Source of the DNA: Zarea fungicola
Taxonomy: Eukaryota > Ascomycota > Sordariomycetes > Hypocreales > Cordycipitaceae
Assembly: GCA_900169235.1 (NCBI GenBank)
Contig: FWCC01000261.1
Location: 1 to 27,645, forward strand
DNA: 27,645 nucleotides
Direction: 5' to 3'
Shown one piece after another: positions 11,016 through 19,188 of the stretch. Made by a program: the position numbers and the translations under genes. The first letter of the stretch is position 1, and each line of letters begins with the position of its first letter. The notes beneath the pieces were generated by a model. That model did not search any database. It saw nothing but the letters and a program-made list of their open reading frames with translations, and had not been told where the DNA came from.

Positions 11016-11803
11016 TTTGAAAAATGTTGCACGGCTGCTCAGGGGAAAGGAGAGGGGCTCATGAGGTACAAAAATACCTGGCAAGGGCGTAAAGGAAGAA
11101 AGATAGGTGCTTAAGGGAAAAAGAAATGGCGTATTGAACGGTCACTGTTGTTCGGGTATCGAAAAGGAAAGCACCCGCGCGGAGAGAAGGAAGAGCCTGT
11201 GAAGAAGTGGTTCCAATATAGATAGGCAATTGTGTATGGCTTTGTTTGCCGGTGCGCAAGGTTCGAATTTGTTCAAGGTCGTCCATATCAATGCAGTGCG
11301 GGAATCATTGTCTTTATATGCCCAGTATAAAACCGAAAAAATAATTACAATAGAGTTTTTATTTAAAGTTCATGGTGGTGTTCTAAAAAGCCTCCATGAC
11401 GCCTCCATCGCCTCAAATGTCGTGTGGTAATGGATCACTGGCAATAGAATGAATAACCGTAACTATACAACAATGATAAAACAGGTCACTTTTCAACTAC
11501 TTCCAAAAAAAATAAAAATAAACAATTTAGTGAGGAAAGTCTACATTTAGTTATAGACAAATTAATTCGTTTACAAAACCCCATCTTACTGGTGAATCGC
11601 CTCCATTGTATGTTATTTGTCTGATTTTTATCATAGAGCTACATCAAGTAATAAGCAGAGAATAAGCAATATGCGTTGCATTTGTTGACGAGTTGACCCA
11701 GCACTACTGAGTCTCCCACTTACCAAAAATTACGGAGTAACAACAATGTCCCATACAGCAGGAAATGCATAGAAGACAACTTAAGATCCAGGTTTGCAAC
11801 AAA
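11016..11803. other. HNH gene upstream region, no gene seen
   Basis: This is the region upstream of the minus-strand HNH gene and of tRNA-Leu copy 2. It holds only short frames and several AT-rich stretches (11440-11660). I see no clear promoter element. Confidence 0.4.
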
Positions 11804-11961
11804 GGCACTTTGGCCGAGTGGTTGTAAGTATAAATCGGCATCCCCGCTTTTCTACGCATTCTAATTCGATGAAAAAAAAGAAGGCGCCGTGTTCAGGGAG
11901 TCCTTGATTCCTTAGACATTCGCGGTCCGAAAGGGCGTGGGTTCGAATCCCACAGGTGTCA
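11804..11961 (+). tRNA. tRNA-Leu(CAG), copy 2, with D-loop insertion and anticodon-loop intron
   Basis: Every mature-tRNA position equals copy 1: acceptor GGCACTT/AGGTGTC with discriminator A11961, the same D, anticodon, variable and T arms, and anticodon CAG at 11894-11896. The anticodon-loop intron 11898-11919 (22 nt) differs from copy 1 at two positions. The D-loop insertion 11824-11880 (57 nt) differs at nine aligned positions plus three extra A residues. The flanking DNA is not similar to that of copy 1, so this is an independent gene copy rather than part of a long duplication. A seven-T terminator follows. Confidence 0.9.
11824..11880 (+). other. Intron-like insertion in the D-loop of tRNA-Leu copy 2
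   Basis: The 57-nt insertion begins GTAAGTA, contains CTACGCATTCTAATT (shared with copy 1 except one base) and ends AAAAG. About 45 of 54 aligned positions match copy 1, with the donor-like start, the CTAATT and the AAG end all kept. Exact GT-AG removal gives the same D-loop as for copy 1. Confidence 0.7.
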
Positions 11962-11969
11962 CACATTTG

Positions 11970-11976
11970 TTTTTTT
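11970..11976 (+). terminator. Pol III terminator of tRNA-Leu copy 2
   Basis: A run of seven T residues begins 9 bases after the discriminator base. Confidence 0.8.
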
Positions 11977-12294
11977 GGTGAACTTGATCTTCATTGTAGT
12001 GTTTCGGAATTTTCTTTTTGAATTTCTGCAACACCCTCGGTACAAGACACGCCGATTTTCTCTCGGACGTCTTGCAGGTCATTGCGCGCAACACAAAACA
12101 GTGGTCAACAGGGGTTATCGCACTACAGAGGGCAACACACCGTACCATACCGACCTCAAAAAATTGGGTGGCACGGAGATCGTGTCGCAAACGGCCAGAA
12201 AGGAACAACATGCCAATACCATGGTCCACGGTGAGAAATTCAGACGACAAAGGAATTACACACGCCCCCAAGAGGATGCAAGTTATATTGAAAG

Positions 12295-12320
12295 GCCTGG
12301 CTAATGTGCATTAGCCAGGC
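12295..12320. repeat. Palindrome family copy, perfect 11-bp arms
   Basis: GCCTGGCTAAT and ATTAGCCAGGC pair perfectly around a GTGC centre. Confidence 0.9.
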
Positions 12321-12431
12321 TCCTGCGCAGCTCCAGCAATTACGCCCTCGAGCGCCCTCGGGCATACATTTGTACCACCCGATTCATCCCATCCATGAAT
12401 GGCTTACGCACAGACCACGGCTTATTGAGCG

Positions 12432-12461
12432 GGCCTTGGCTAATGTACATTAGCCAAGGCC
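12432..12461. repeat. Palindrome family copy, perfect 30-bp palindrome
   Basis: Both halves (GGCCTTGGCTAATGT and its exact complement) give an uninterrupted 30-bp palindrome with GTAC at the centre. The outer TT/AA pair replaces the TG/CA pair of the copies at 12295 and 14094, a compensatory difference. Confidence 0.95.
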
Positions 12462-12736
12462 GTCCATGCATGTTCCTGTGTCACGTCGGGCCAAGACCAC
12501 ACCAAACAGACGATTAAACTCGTCAAGAAGAAGACAAATCTGCCAATTGAAATAAAAGATATCTAGACAATGTATAGTTAATACTTGGAAATCAGCTCGA
12601 AACTGCTTCCTCAGGCACCGAGTAAGTCACGTGGGAAAATTGATCTCGCAGGGCCGAGGAACTCAACATCCTGCCAACAACCTTCTGATCCTGCATCTTC
12701 AAACATCTCGCACACACGCAGCTTTTTTTTTCAAAG

Positions 12737-12756
12737 AGCTAATGCACATTGGCCAG
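12737..12756. repeat. Palindrome family copy, shorter left arm
   Basis: AGCTAATGCACATTGGCCAG: left arm cut short, right arm intact with one change. Confidence 0.7.
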
Positions 12757-12846
12757 CCCTCTTCTGCCAGTACCAAAATCAAGTAAATTCGGTAATCAGC
12801 AAACGTTCATTACCAGAGCAGCAGCAACGCCTTGTAAGTGATTAAC

Positions 12847-12870
12847 AGCCAATGCACATTAGCCAAGGCC
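12847..12870. repeat. Palindrome family copy, in predicted 5'UTR intron
   Basis: AGCCAATGCACATTAGCCAA followed by GGCC; centre GCAC; one arm mismatch. Confidence 0.85.
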
Positions 12871-12936
12871 TAAACTCGCCCCCTTTGTATACCCAAGCCC
12901 AAGTGGTGGGAGTAAATGAAACCGGGCGAGACCCGT

Positions 12937-12962
12937 GGAGCCAATGCACATTAGCCAAGGCC
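12937..12962. repeat. Palindrome family copy, in predicted 5'UTR intron
   Basis: Has the same core as the copy 90 bp upstream (AGCCAATGCACATTAGCCAA plus GGCC), so these two may derive from each other. Confidence 0.85.
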
Positions 12963-13048
12963 TCCATACCATACCTAAACCCCAACCCTACTGCACAATG
13001 CATGAATCGGGATAGTACTAACATCAACAGTGTCGCGAAATCGCCATC

Positions 13049-16000
13049 ATGGCAAGGGGAAAAAGGGCTCGCGCCAGTTCGAATAAGCCAAGAGGTAAAA
13101 GACAGAAGAAAAGATCTCCATCTCCTGAGCCAGCGAGGTCTCCGTCTCCTGGACCAGAGAGACCTGCATCTCCTGGACCAGCGAGGTCTCCGTCTCCTGG
13201 ACCAGAGAGATCTCCATCTCCTGAGCCAGCGAGGTCTCCGTCTCCTGGACCAGAGAGACCTCCATCTCCTGAGCCAGATCCGGACGCGATGAAGGGTGTT
13301 TGCCCCAACCCTCCCCATTCTAAAGCGGAGAAACAGGCCAACACGAACAATTCTGCCAGTGCGCTTTGCACCAACAAACTGCCAGGAAAACCAAAGGTTC
13401 CTGGGCAGACTGCATCCACATCGCCAGAGCAGGATGAGGCTGCAAAGGCTGACGCAGAACGTATTAAGAAGGAAAAGGAGGAGGCGGCCGAGCGAAATAG
13501 GCTTCTCCGAGCACCTGAAGGTGTAGTCCCGGAAGAGCCTTCCGAGGGCGTCAGAGGCATCGGGTTCGACATTGTCGAACCCGACTCTAACGAAGCCACC
13601 TTTTACCCCAAGCAACTGCCTACGGCCGTCTACGGCCCCAGGTCCGAAGACACCCGATGGCCTTTGGCGCGGAGGGCCCTCATACCACTCGAGGGCTATG
13701 TCACATGGAAGGGTAGGCGTATGACCAGATGGACAGGACCAAGACTGGCCCGGCTTTTAGCGAAGAAGAATGGATCCTCTACAACCCCCCCCGTGTAGGG
13801 TCCAGCGGAATTGACTATGAAATGGCCAGCGTGCCTGTATTCCCAGCTGCAGTCCACGCGACAATGAGGGGACAACAAATCAATAAAATCAACTGCATAA
13901 AGCAAGACATCAACGCTGGTGCGAAGGCTTCTTTGGAGAGTATTGCACAACCGGCGCTTCATCCGAATATTACCTTTATCAAGCCACCGAGACCAGCAGC
14001 CTCACCCAACTTCATCGCTGCACTGCTGGGCTTCGAAAAGATCTCGCATTTTTACTGTTTTCTAGACAGGGATGGTAAGCAAAACAGCACTGTGCCCTGG
14101 CTAATGCACATTAGCCAGGGCTTTCACAGCAAAACAGTCATTCTAACTAGCATGATAGTTTCCAAGTTGGCGTACCAGTTACGTAGAATCTTTCTCAGAA
14201 AGGATGAGAAAGGAAAAACGGTTGGACTACCCAAGTTCAACGCAATCATGGAAGGAGGCAAAATGGTCCCAAAGACAAATGATTCTATACTCGAGACTCT
14301 TCAGCAGACAGTCGGCTCGGTCTGCTGTGAAGAAACAGACGGAAGACCAGTCGTCCGGGAGAAAGAGCACAAGTACCCCTCAGACCACCCGATGGCTGGG
14401 AGAGTCAAACCGATAAACCCAGAGCAGTCACTCTTCGTTCTAATGTTCAGGTTGATTACTTTGTATCCGTCTCGCTTCCAAGACAGCTTTCTAGACAGCA
14501 AGCACAGCGTTTTGGGAATTCACCCAAACGCGTGGAGTGCAGCATACCTTGTCCTACACTATCTTCGTCTTCGCCGAAGTATGAAGCCGCCGTCTCACTC
14601 AAATCGAAACACAAAGGCAACGACGGCGAGTGCTGACTGCTATACCCTTGGCTACTTCAGCGATGATAAGAAGGCGGACATCTATGAGTTCAACGAAGTT
14701 GAGGTTATAGACAAGAGGAAAGAACAAAACATGCTACATGAGCAAAAGTTCATGGATGCGTATCCTGGCATTTTCAACACCGATGGGGTCGATGACTTTG
14801 CCAATCTTCTTGACCCCGACGCCGTGCTCAATGCATTCAGATCACTGGATCCTGCCAAAGTCAATGCGCTATTCAGTGGAGGGAAACTGCATGACCCAGG
14901 GAATATCCTCAATAACCTGCTCTCCGACAGTCTTGCTGAAATGATTGCCAAGAGCGGTGGCTTTGATAGCGGCGAGACCAGTGACTCGCAAGTCTCCGCG
15001 ATTCCACCTATGGACTCCGAGTCTTCAAAGTGGCTCATGCGAAAGTGCTTTGAGTGGGCAAACATCCAGTTTGATGGAGAGGTCCAGGTCCCTCCCGAGC
15101 TTGTCAACGCAGTCCGTGAACGCCTTGACATCGCCGGCCAGGTATCCATGGCCGAGAAGGACGGCGAGACAGAAGAGGCCCTCCGAATGTACGTCAATGA
15201 GAGTGAAGCGCAAAAGGAGGAAAACCGTCGAGGTATCGAGGCCATCGACCGTCTCCATGTCGCACAGGAGGTACACGGCGGTTTCTTACCAGACATATCT
15301 CTGGAGGATGGCATGGAGGCGCTCAACATGGTCGGATTGGACGTCCACGACCTTCGTAGTCCTCACGCCGTCAAGGAGGCACCTCCAGCTAAGCCGCATC
15401 AAGTTGTTGGTAAGTGAGAACCATACCTGCCCTGGCTGATGCACATTAGCCATGGCCGCTCCAGCTACCCGTGCCTACCGGTACAGGGCCGGTTGGCTAA
15501 TGCACATCAGCCAGGGCCTATCCACACCTTACTAACGTTCTATCCAGATGCGGCATGGATCCTCAGTCAATACAAGAGCGGCCTTGGTGTCGCTTTTCTT
15601 GCAAACGATTGCGGTGTCGGCAAAACACTTACCATCCTTCTCAGTCTTGCGCATCACACTTTCAACAGGATCTCTGAGGTACAGGATGAAGGTTTTACCC
15701 TGAAAGAAGGGGAGAAGAAGTTCCGACCGTCGCTTGTATTCTTACCACCTGCGACTGTCCAACAATTTCAAGAGGACTGGGCGCGGTGGTTTAGAGGCAA
15801 GCTGCATCTTTATGTTTGCTACGGAACCGATGGGTCCGTTGGCAGATCCAAAGGAGCCAAGCATTTAAAGGACACCAATGAGCTTACGACGCTGCAATAC
15901 CAATTAATGGAACAGTCGGACTCTCCTTCCGTAAGTGCCTGATCCTGAGCTGGCTAATGCACATCAGCCAAGTCTCGCACAGAGATCAGCCTTCATCGCT

Positions 16001-18811
16001 AACAATTCACAGACACAACAAACTGTCATTGTTATTCCATATCAGACCGCAGTTCGCAGGATGATCGCATCTTCCGAAGTCTGCGCCATCACACCAAAGG
16101 AGCTCGCGGCCCGACAAGACGACACGGGAACAGCACCACTCCGCCAACGCCTTGAAAAGCTAGAGGCCAAAAAGAAAAAAGACTCTGAAAAAGTCACCAA
16201 GAATTCAGAAGAGTCGACTGGTAAGCGCAAGCCAAAAAATATCGAAGATATCTCTGGTGTAAACAACACTGAAGAGAAAATCGTTACTTTGCACGTCCCG
16301 GACTTTGAGGTGGATTTCATAATCTGCGATAAGGCGCATTTTGTGAAAAATCCCAGGTCTGAAACCCATCTAATCGTTCATGGATTGAAGAAGGAGTTTT
16401 TACTTCTCGTCACGGCAACTCCGCTCTTGAATTCGGTTCGGGACATGCTTGGGTATCTTGGTATTATCTGGCGTCCTGAATGGCCCTTTGGGTATACTGA
16501 TCTGGATCCGATACCGGCAGAGGAATTCTATCTAGAAGACACGTGGAATGCCATTAAGGAAGGGAAGGAAGACGCGCTCGTGACTTTAAGTCGGGTGACA
16601 ACACACAACAGTGAAAAGGCGACAGATTTGTCAAAGTTTAGTGCGAATGAGCTTCGCCGACGGGCTGCATTTGTGCAACTCATCATCGACAAGAAGCATC
16701 CGGCCTGGATTCTCAATCCTGGCCTGTATTATGCATATGGCAAAACTACAGACTGGACCGTCAGTCTTTCACTTCAGGCTCTCAAGCCAATCATGAAAAT
16801 GATATCGATTCGCAGAACGATGACGACACCACTGTCTCTTCCGGGGGGAGAGACTGTCACGCCCGGCGGGGACATCCCTCCGCTGTCAATCTTCACAGTG
16901 AAGGTTAAGCCCCTGGCAGCGAACGTCCGGGTCGTCAACACGCATACCACGGCCCTCATGGCCAACATGTACATGCTGGCGCCGGGGCAGAGCCAGGTAG
17001 GCACGAAAGGCTTGGTTCAGCAGTCTGGGGGGGCGATGCTCAACACAGGGAAGCTGAGAACTGCGCAGGTAACTTCATTCCATCCCGACTTGTATTGGAT
17101 GACGCAACCGAACGCTAGGACAGCAAAGCTGCTCAAGGACCCGGCTGCTGCGCGACAGTTGCAGCAGCGCGGCAAGAGTGTCGACTTCACGGCGCAGCTG
17201 GCCCTGACGCAAAACGCTGAACAGCTGCCGCCTGTGGAGGGCGACCGTGAGATTATTGGGCTTGATGGGACAGCGCTCGGTATCGATGCGGAGAATCTAG
17301 CAGAGGATCTTGAAATTCCGACAGAAAAGATCAAAGCAAAGACGAAGGGGGCCGCTCCCACTGCAGGCGGAGTTGCCGAAGTGAATGACTACTTCACTAA
17401 GGATCATACATATGGACTACGTTGGCTGCATATGGGGTTTCGAAAGTCCAGCCGAGAGACCCTTCCGGAGTCCAGAATAGCCATGGCAACATATTTTTGC
17501 CATGATTCTCCAAAGATGGCTTATATCCTCGGCAAAGCACTGGAGATGCAAGCGAAAGGAGAGAGACTGCTGATATACGCAAATTATCCAATTACTTGCG
17601 CGTGAGTACAACTCTCTGTCTACGTTGGGCCTGGCCAATGCACATTAGCCAGCACCTATTGTGCCATGGAGTGTCTGCTTGGTTGTGCATTCCGTGGCCG
17701 ACCATGGAGTGTCGGCTAATGTGCATTGGCCAGGGCCTACATTCTAATGATACTCTAAATCAGGAGCTAATAAATTTACAGTTTTATCACCGCGCTGCTT
17801 AGTTATTGTGGAATCAAGACCATTGGGATTCGGAGCAGACAAACCTCGGAACAGCGGCAGAAGCTTATTGCTTCTTTCAATGACCCAGACACTGACGCGG
17901 AGTGTCTGGTGTCTTCCATGCAGCTAAACGCATTCGGGGTGAATTTTCATCATCAATGTCATCAGGGAATCATCGTCGAGGAGCCTTGCAATATGTCGGT
18001 TACGCAGCAGGTTCTTGGGCGGCTCTGGCGAATTGGCCAGAAATCTCATACATTCTGGCGGATTCTCTACGGTGAGAATACAATCGACGGATTCTTGCTT
18101 GGTAGATCTTTGGAGAAATATACTTTAACACAGGCTGCAGAATCCAAATATGGTGAAGAAGTCACCGGTGAATTTGCCACCATTGCCGCATATGAGGTTG
18201 CGCGGCTTGTGTTCGGGCAGGAAACAAACGGGTACGCCACGGCTCGGGTGCCGTGGCACCTCATCGACCATGCGGCGATGAAGAGGGAAGGCCAATTTTA
18301 TTCTGCACTTGGAACGGCAATATTGTGCAGAAATCCAGCGGCACTCGTAATGACGCGGGAAGGTGTCAACTTGGACAAGGTTGCACGCGCGTGGAAGCCC
18401 GGAATGGAGCTGACCGACGAGATATTGAGTGGTAATGCGGATGCGCTCAAGGATGGAACCACTATTGGCAACTTTGTCGGCGCAGAGGAGCCAGCCACTA
18501 CACCAGTCAAGGGTGCAGCATCGCTAGAGAATGAGGCAGGGTCATCGTCTTCAGTGGCAACGCCGACCTCGACACATTCCTCGCAGAAATCAACCAGGCG
18601 CTCGAAGAAAACTGTAACTCCAGTGGAGAAGCGGAGCAGACCGGATAATGAGTCAGATTCAGACGACTCTGAGTTTCTAACGCCAACCCCAAAGAAGCAG
18701 AAAACCTCTGGAATGGCGTCGCGACCGACCAGAAGATTTGAGGACAATACACCGAGCCCGAACAAAGATGCAAACAAGCCCACGGGCAAGGCGGTCAGAA
18801 CAAAGATCTAA
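13049..18811 (+). CDS. SNF2-family ATPase, five coding exons, apparent frame break near 13.72 kb and DKAH in place of DEAH
   Basis: Exons 13049-14074, 14159-15409, 15548-15930, 16013-17601 and 17782-18811, stop TAA; about 1760 aa. The four introns (84, 138, 82, 180 nt) have GTAAG/GTGAG donors and AG acceptors, the outer frames agree, and each holds the short palindrome. The N-terminus is basic (RGKRQKKR), followed by seven RSPSPxPx octapeptides (13112-13279) and a charged coiled-coil-like stretch. Helicase motifs: I DCGVGKT (15607-15627), Ia PSLVFLPPATV, II DKAH (16328-16339), III VTATP, V SSMQLNAFGVNFH (about 17912), VI QQVLGRLWRIGQ (18005-18040). Family role: ATP-driven DNA translocation or nucleosome remodelling in the nucleus; the E to K change in motif II should abolish ATP hydrolysis. 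Between about 13717 and 13730 the reading frame shifts by one base with no plausible intron. The C-terminus is Ser/Lys-rich and disordered-looking (TPTPKKQKT). Confidence 0.8.
13112..13279 (+). repeat. Seven 24-bp tandem repeats encoding RSPSPxPx octapeptides
   Basis: Units read RSPSPEPA, RSPSPGPE, RPASPGPA, RSPSPGPE, RSPSPEPA, RSPSPGPE and RPPSPEPD. Each has two Ser-Pro steps, as in substrates of proline-directed kinases. The high DNA identity between units suggests recent expansion and makes the copy number likely to vary among strains. Confidence 0.9.
14094..14121. repeat. Palindrome family copy in SNF2 coding intron 1, perfect 12-bp arms
   Basis: GCCCTGGCTAAT and ATTAGCCAGGGC pair exactly around GCAC. 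The host intron is 14075-14158 (84 nt; donor GTAAGC, branch TTCTAAC, acceptor GATAG). Without the palindrome the intron would be about 56 nt, the size of introns in the neighbouring genes. Confidence 0.95.
15429..15457. repeat. Palindrome family copy in SNF2 coding intron 2
   Basis: GGCTGATGCACATTAGCC core with GCCCT/TGGCC outer arms; lies shortly after the donor of intron 15410-15547. Confidence 0.9.
15486..15518. repeat. Palindrome family copy in SNF2 coding intron 2 (second)
   Basis: TTGGCTAATGCACATCAGCC core with outer GGGCC/GGGCC sequence; lies upstream of the branch site TTACTAACG in the same intron. Confidence 0.9.
15949..15972. repeat. Palindrome family copy in SNF2 coding intron 3
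   Basis: CTGGCTAATGCACATCAGCC core inside the 82-nt intron 15931-16012 (GTAAGT donor, GCTAAC branch, CACAG acceptor). The arms have one mismatch. Confidence 0.9.
17628..17653. repeat. Palindrome family copy in SNF2 coding intron 4 (first)
   Basis: CTGGCCAATGCACATTAGCC core near the donor side of the 180-nt intron 17602-17781. Confidence 0.9.
17712..17737. repeat. Palindrome family copy in SNF2 coding intron 4 (second, opposite orientation)
   Basis: CGGCTAATGTGCATTGGCCA core with a GTGC centre, the reverse orientation of the copy at 17628. A 12-bp direct repeat CCATGGAGTGTC (17664 and 17702) lies between the two copies. Confidence 0.9.
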
Positions 18812-18875
18812 AGGGCGTTGAGTTTGCTTTATTTTAAAGGGTTAGGTGGAGACACTACTGGCTTAAGGGATAACT

Positions 18876-19062
18876 GAAGTTTTGATATCTTTAGAATAGG
18901 ATTTTTCATGAGGTCGATCCACTAGCTACACTTTATACGTCGGATCGGCAAAGCAATCAAGCTGGCCTAGGGGGAAAAGGAGTTTTGGTATCTTAAGAAT
19001 AAGATTTTTATGAGACTGATTGACTAGCTTAACTTAACACATCAGCTCATTAGAGCAATGAA
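18876..19062. repeat. Imperfect direct repeat, unit about 105 bp
   Basis: The stretch from 18876 (GAAGTTTTGATATCTTTAGA) is repeated from about 18980 (AGTTTTGGTATCTTAAGAAT), and similarity continues through ACTAGC to AGCAATCAAG / AGCAATGAAG. The second copy has diverged by several substitutions and small indels. Confidence 0.6.
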
Positions 19063-19129
19063 GACTTTCACATTTTATTTCCTAACATCGTGTATATTGT
19101 GCTGCCTAGACTACGGGCATGTATGTGAT

Positions 19130-19153
19130 GCTGGCCAATGCACATTAGCCAGA
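19130..19153. repeat. Palindrome family copy, intergenic
   Basis: CTGGCCAATGCACATTAGCC core, the same sequence type as the first copy in SNF2 intron 4. Confidence 0.85.
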
Positions 19154-19166
19154 GTCTGTCCAGACA

Positions 19167-19188
19167 GGGCCAATGTGCAGCAGCCGCT
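19167..19188. repeat. Palindrome family, diverged copy
   Basis: GGGCCAATGTGCAGCAGCCGC keeps the left arm and GTGC centre; the right arm is altered. Confidence 0.5.

Larger units (their letters stand above)
11977..12833. other. Region upstream of the SNF2 gene, likely holding its 5' leader
   Basis: There is no independent gene I can support. Three palindrome-family copies occur (12295, 12432, 12737). The last part before 12834 probably is a non-coding 5' leader exon of the SNF2 gene: it is followed by a near-ideal intron, and its frame in register with the SNF2 start has no upstream ATG. Confidence 0.4.
12834..13030 (+). other. Predicted 5'UTR intron of the SNF2 gene, holding two palindrome copies
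   Basis: Donor GTAAGT at 12834, consensus branch site TACTAAC at 13016-13022 and acceptor CAACAG ending 13030 give a 197-nt intron that ends 18 nt before the SNF2 ATG. It encloses palindrome copies at 12847 and 12937. Removing the two copies and the DNA between them would leave a shorter, more usual fungal intron. Confidence 0.6.

Noticed and set aside
2087..11961. Long segmental duplication around the two tRNA-Leu genes
   Set aside because: Similarity stops at the gene borders; upstream and downstream flanks do not align.
11912..12271. Minus-strand frames at 2192-2440 and 11912-12271 ending TPVGFEPTPFRTANV
   Set aside because: This peptide is the well-known antisense translation of class II tRNA T-arms; both lie opposite the tRNA-Leu genes.
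12842..13615. 257-codon minus-strand open frame opposite the SNF2 N-terminus, with Arg/Ser/Trp repeats
   Set aside because: It is the antisense shadow of the octapeptide-repeat array and of two palindrome copies; the plus-strand frame has the basic run, intron signals and continuity with the SNF2 gene.
14682..15329. 215-codon minus-strand open frame
   Set aside because: It is the antisense shadow of SNF2 exon 2, Ser/Arg-rich as expected from the complementary strand, without its own domain.
5175..19188. Palindrome copies as a CRISPR array
   Set aside because: Spacing is irregular (tens to thousands of bases), copies are in introns and intergenic DNA of a eukaryote, and no cas genes are present.
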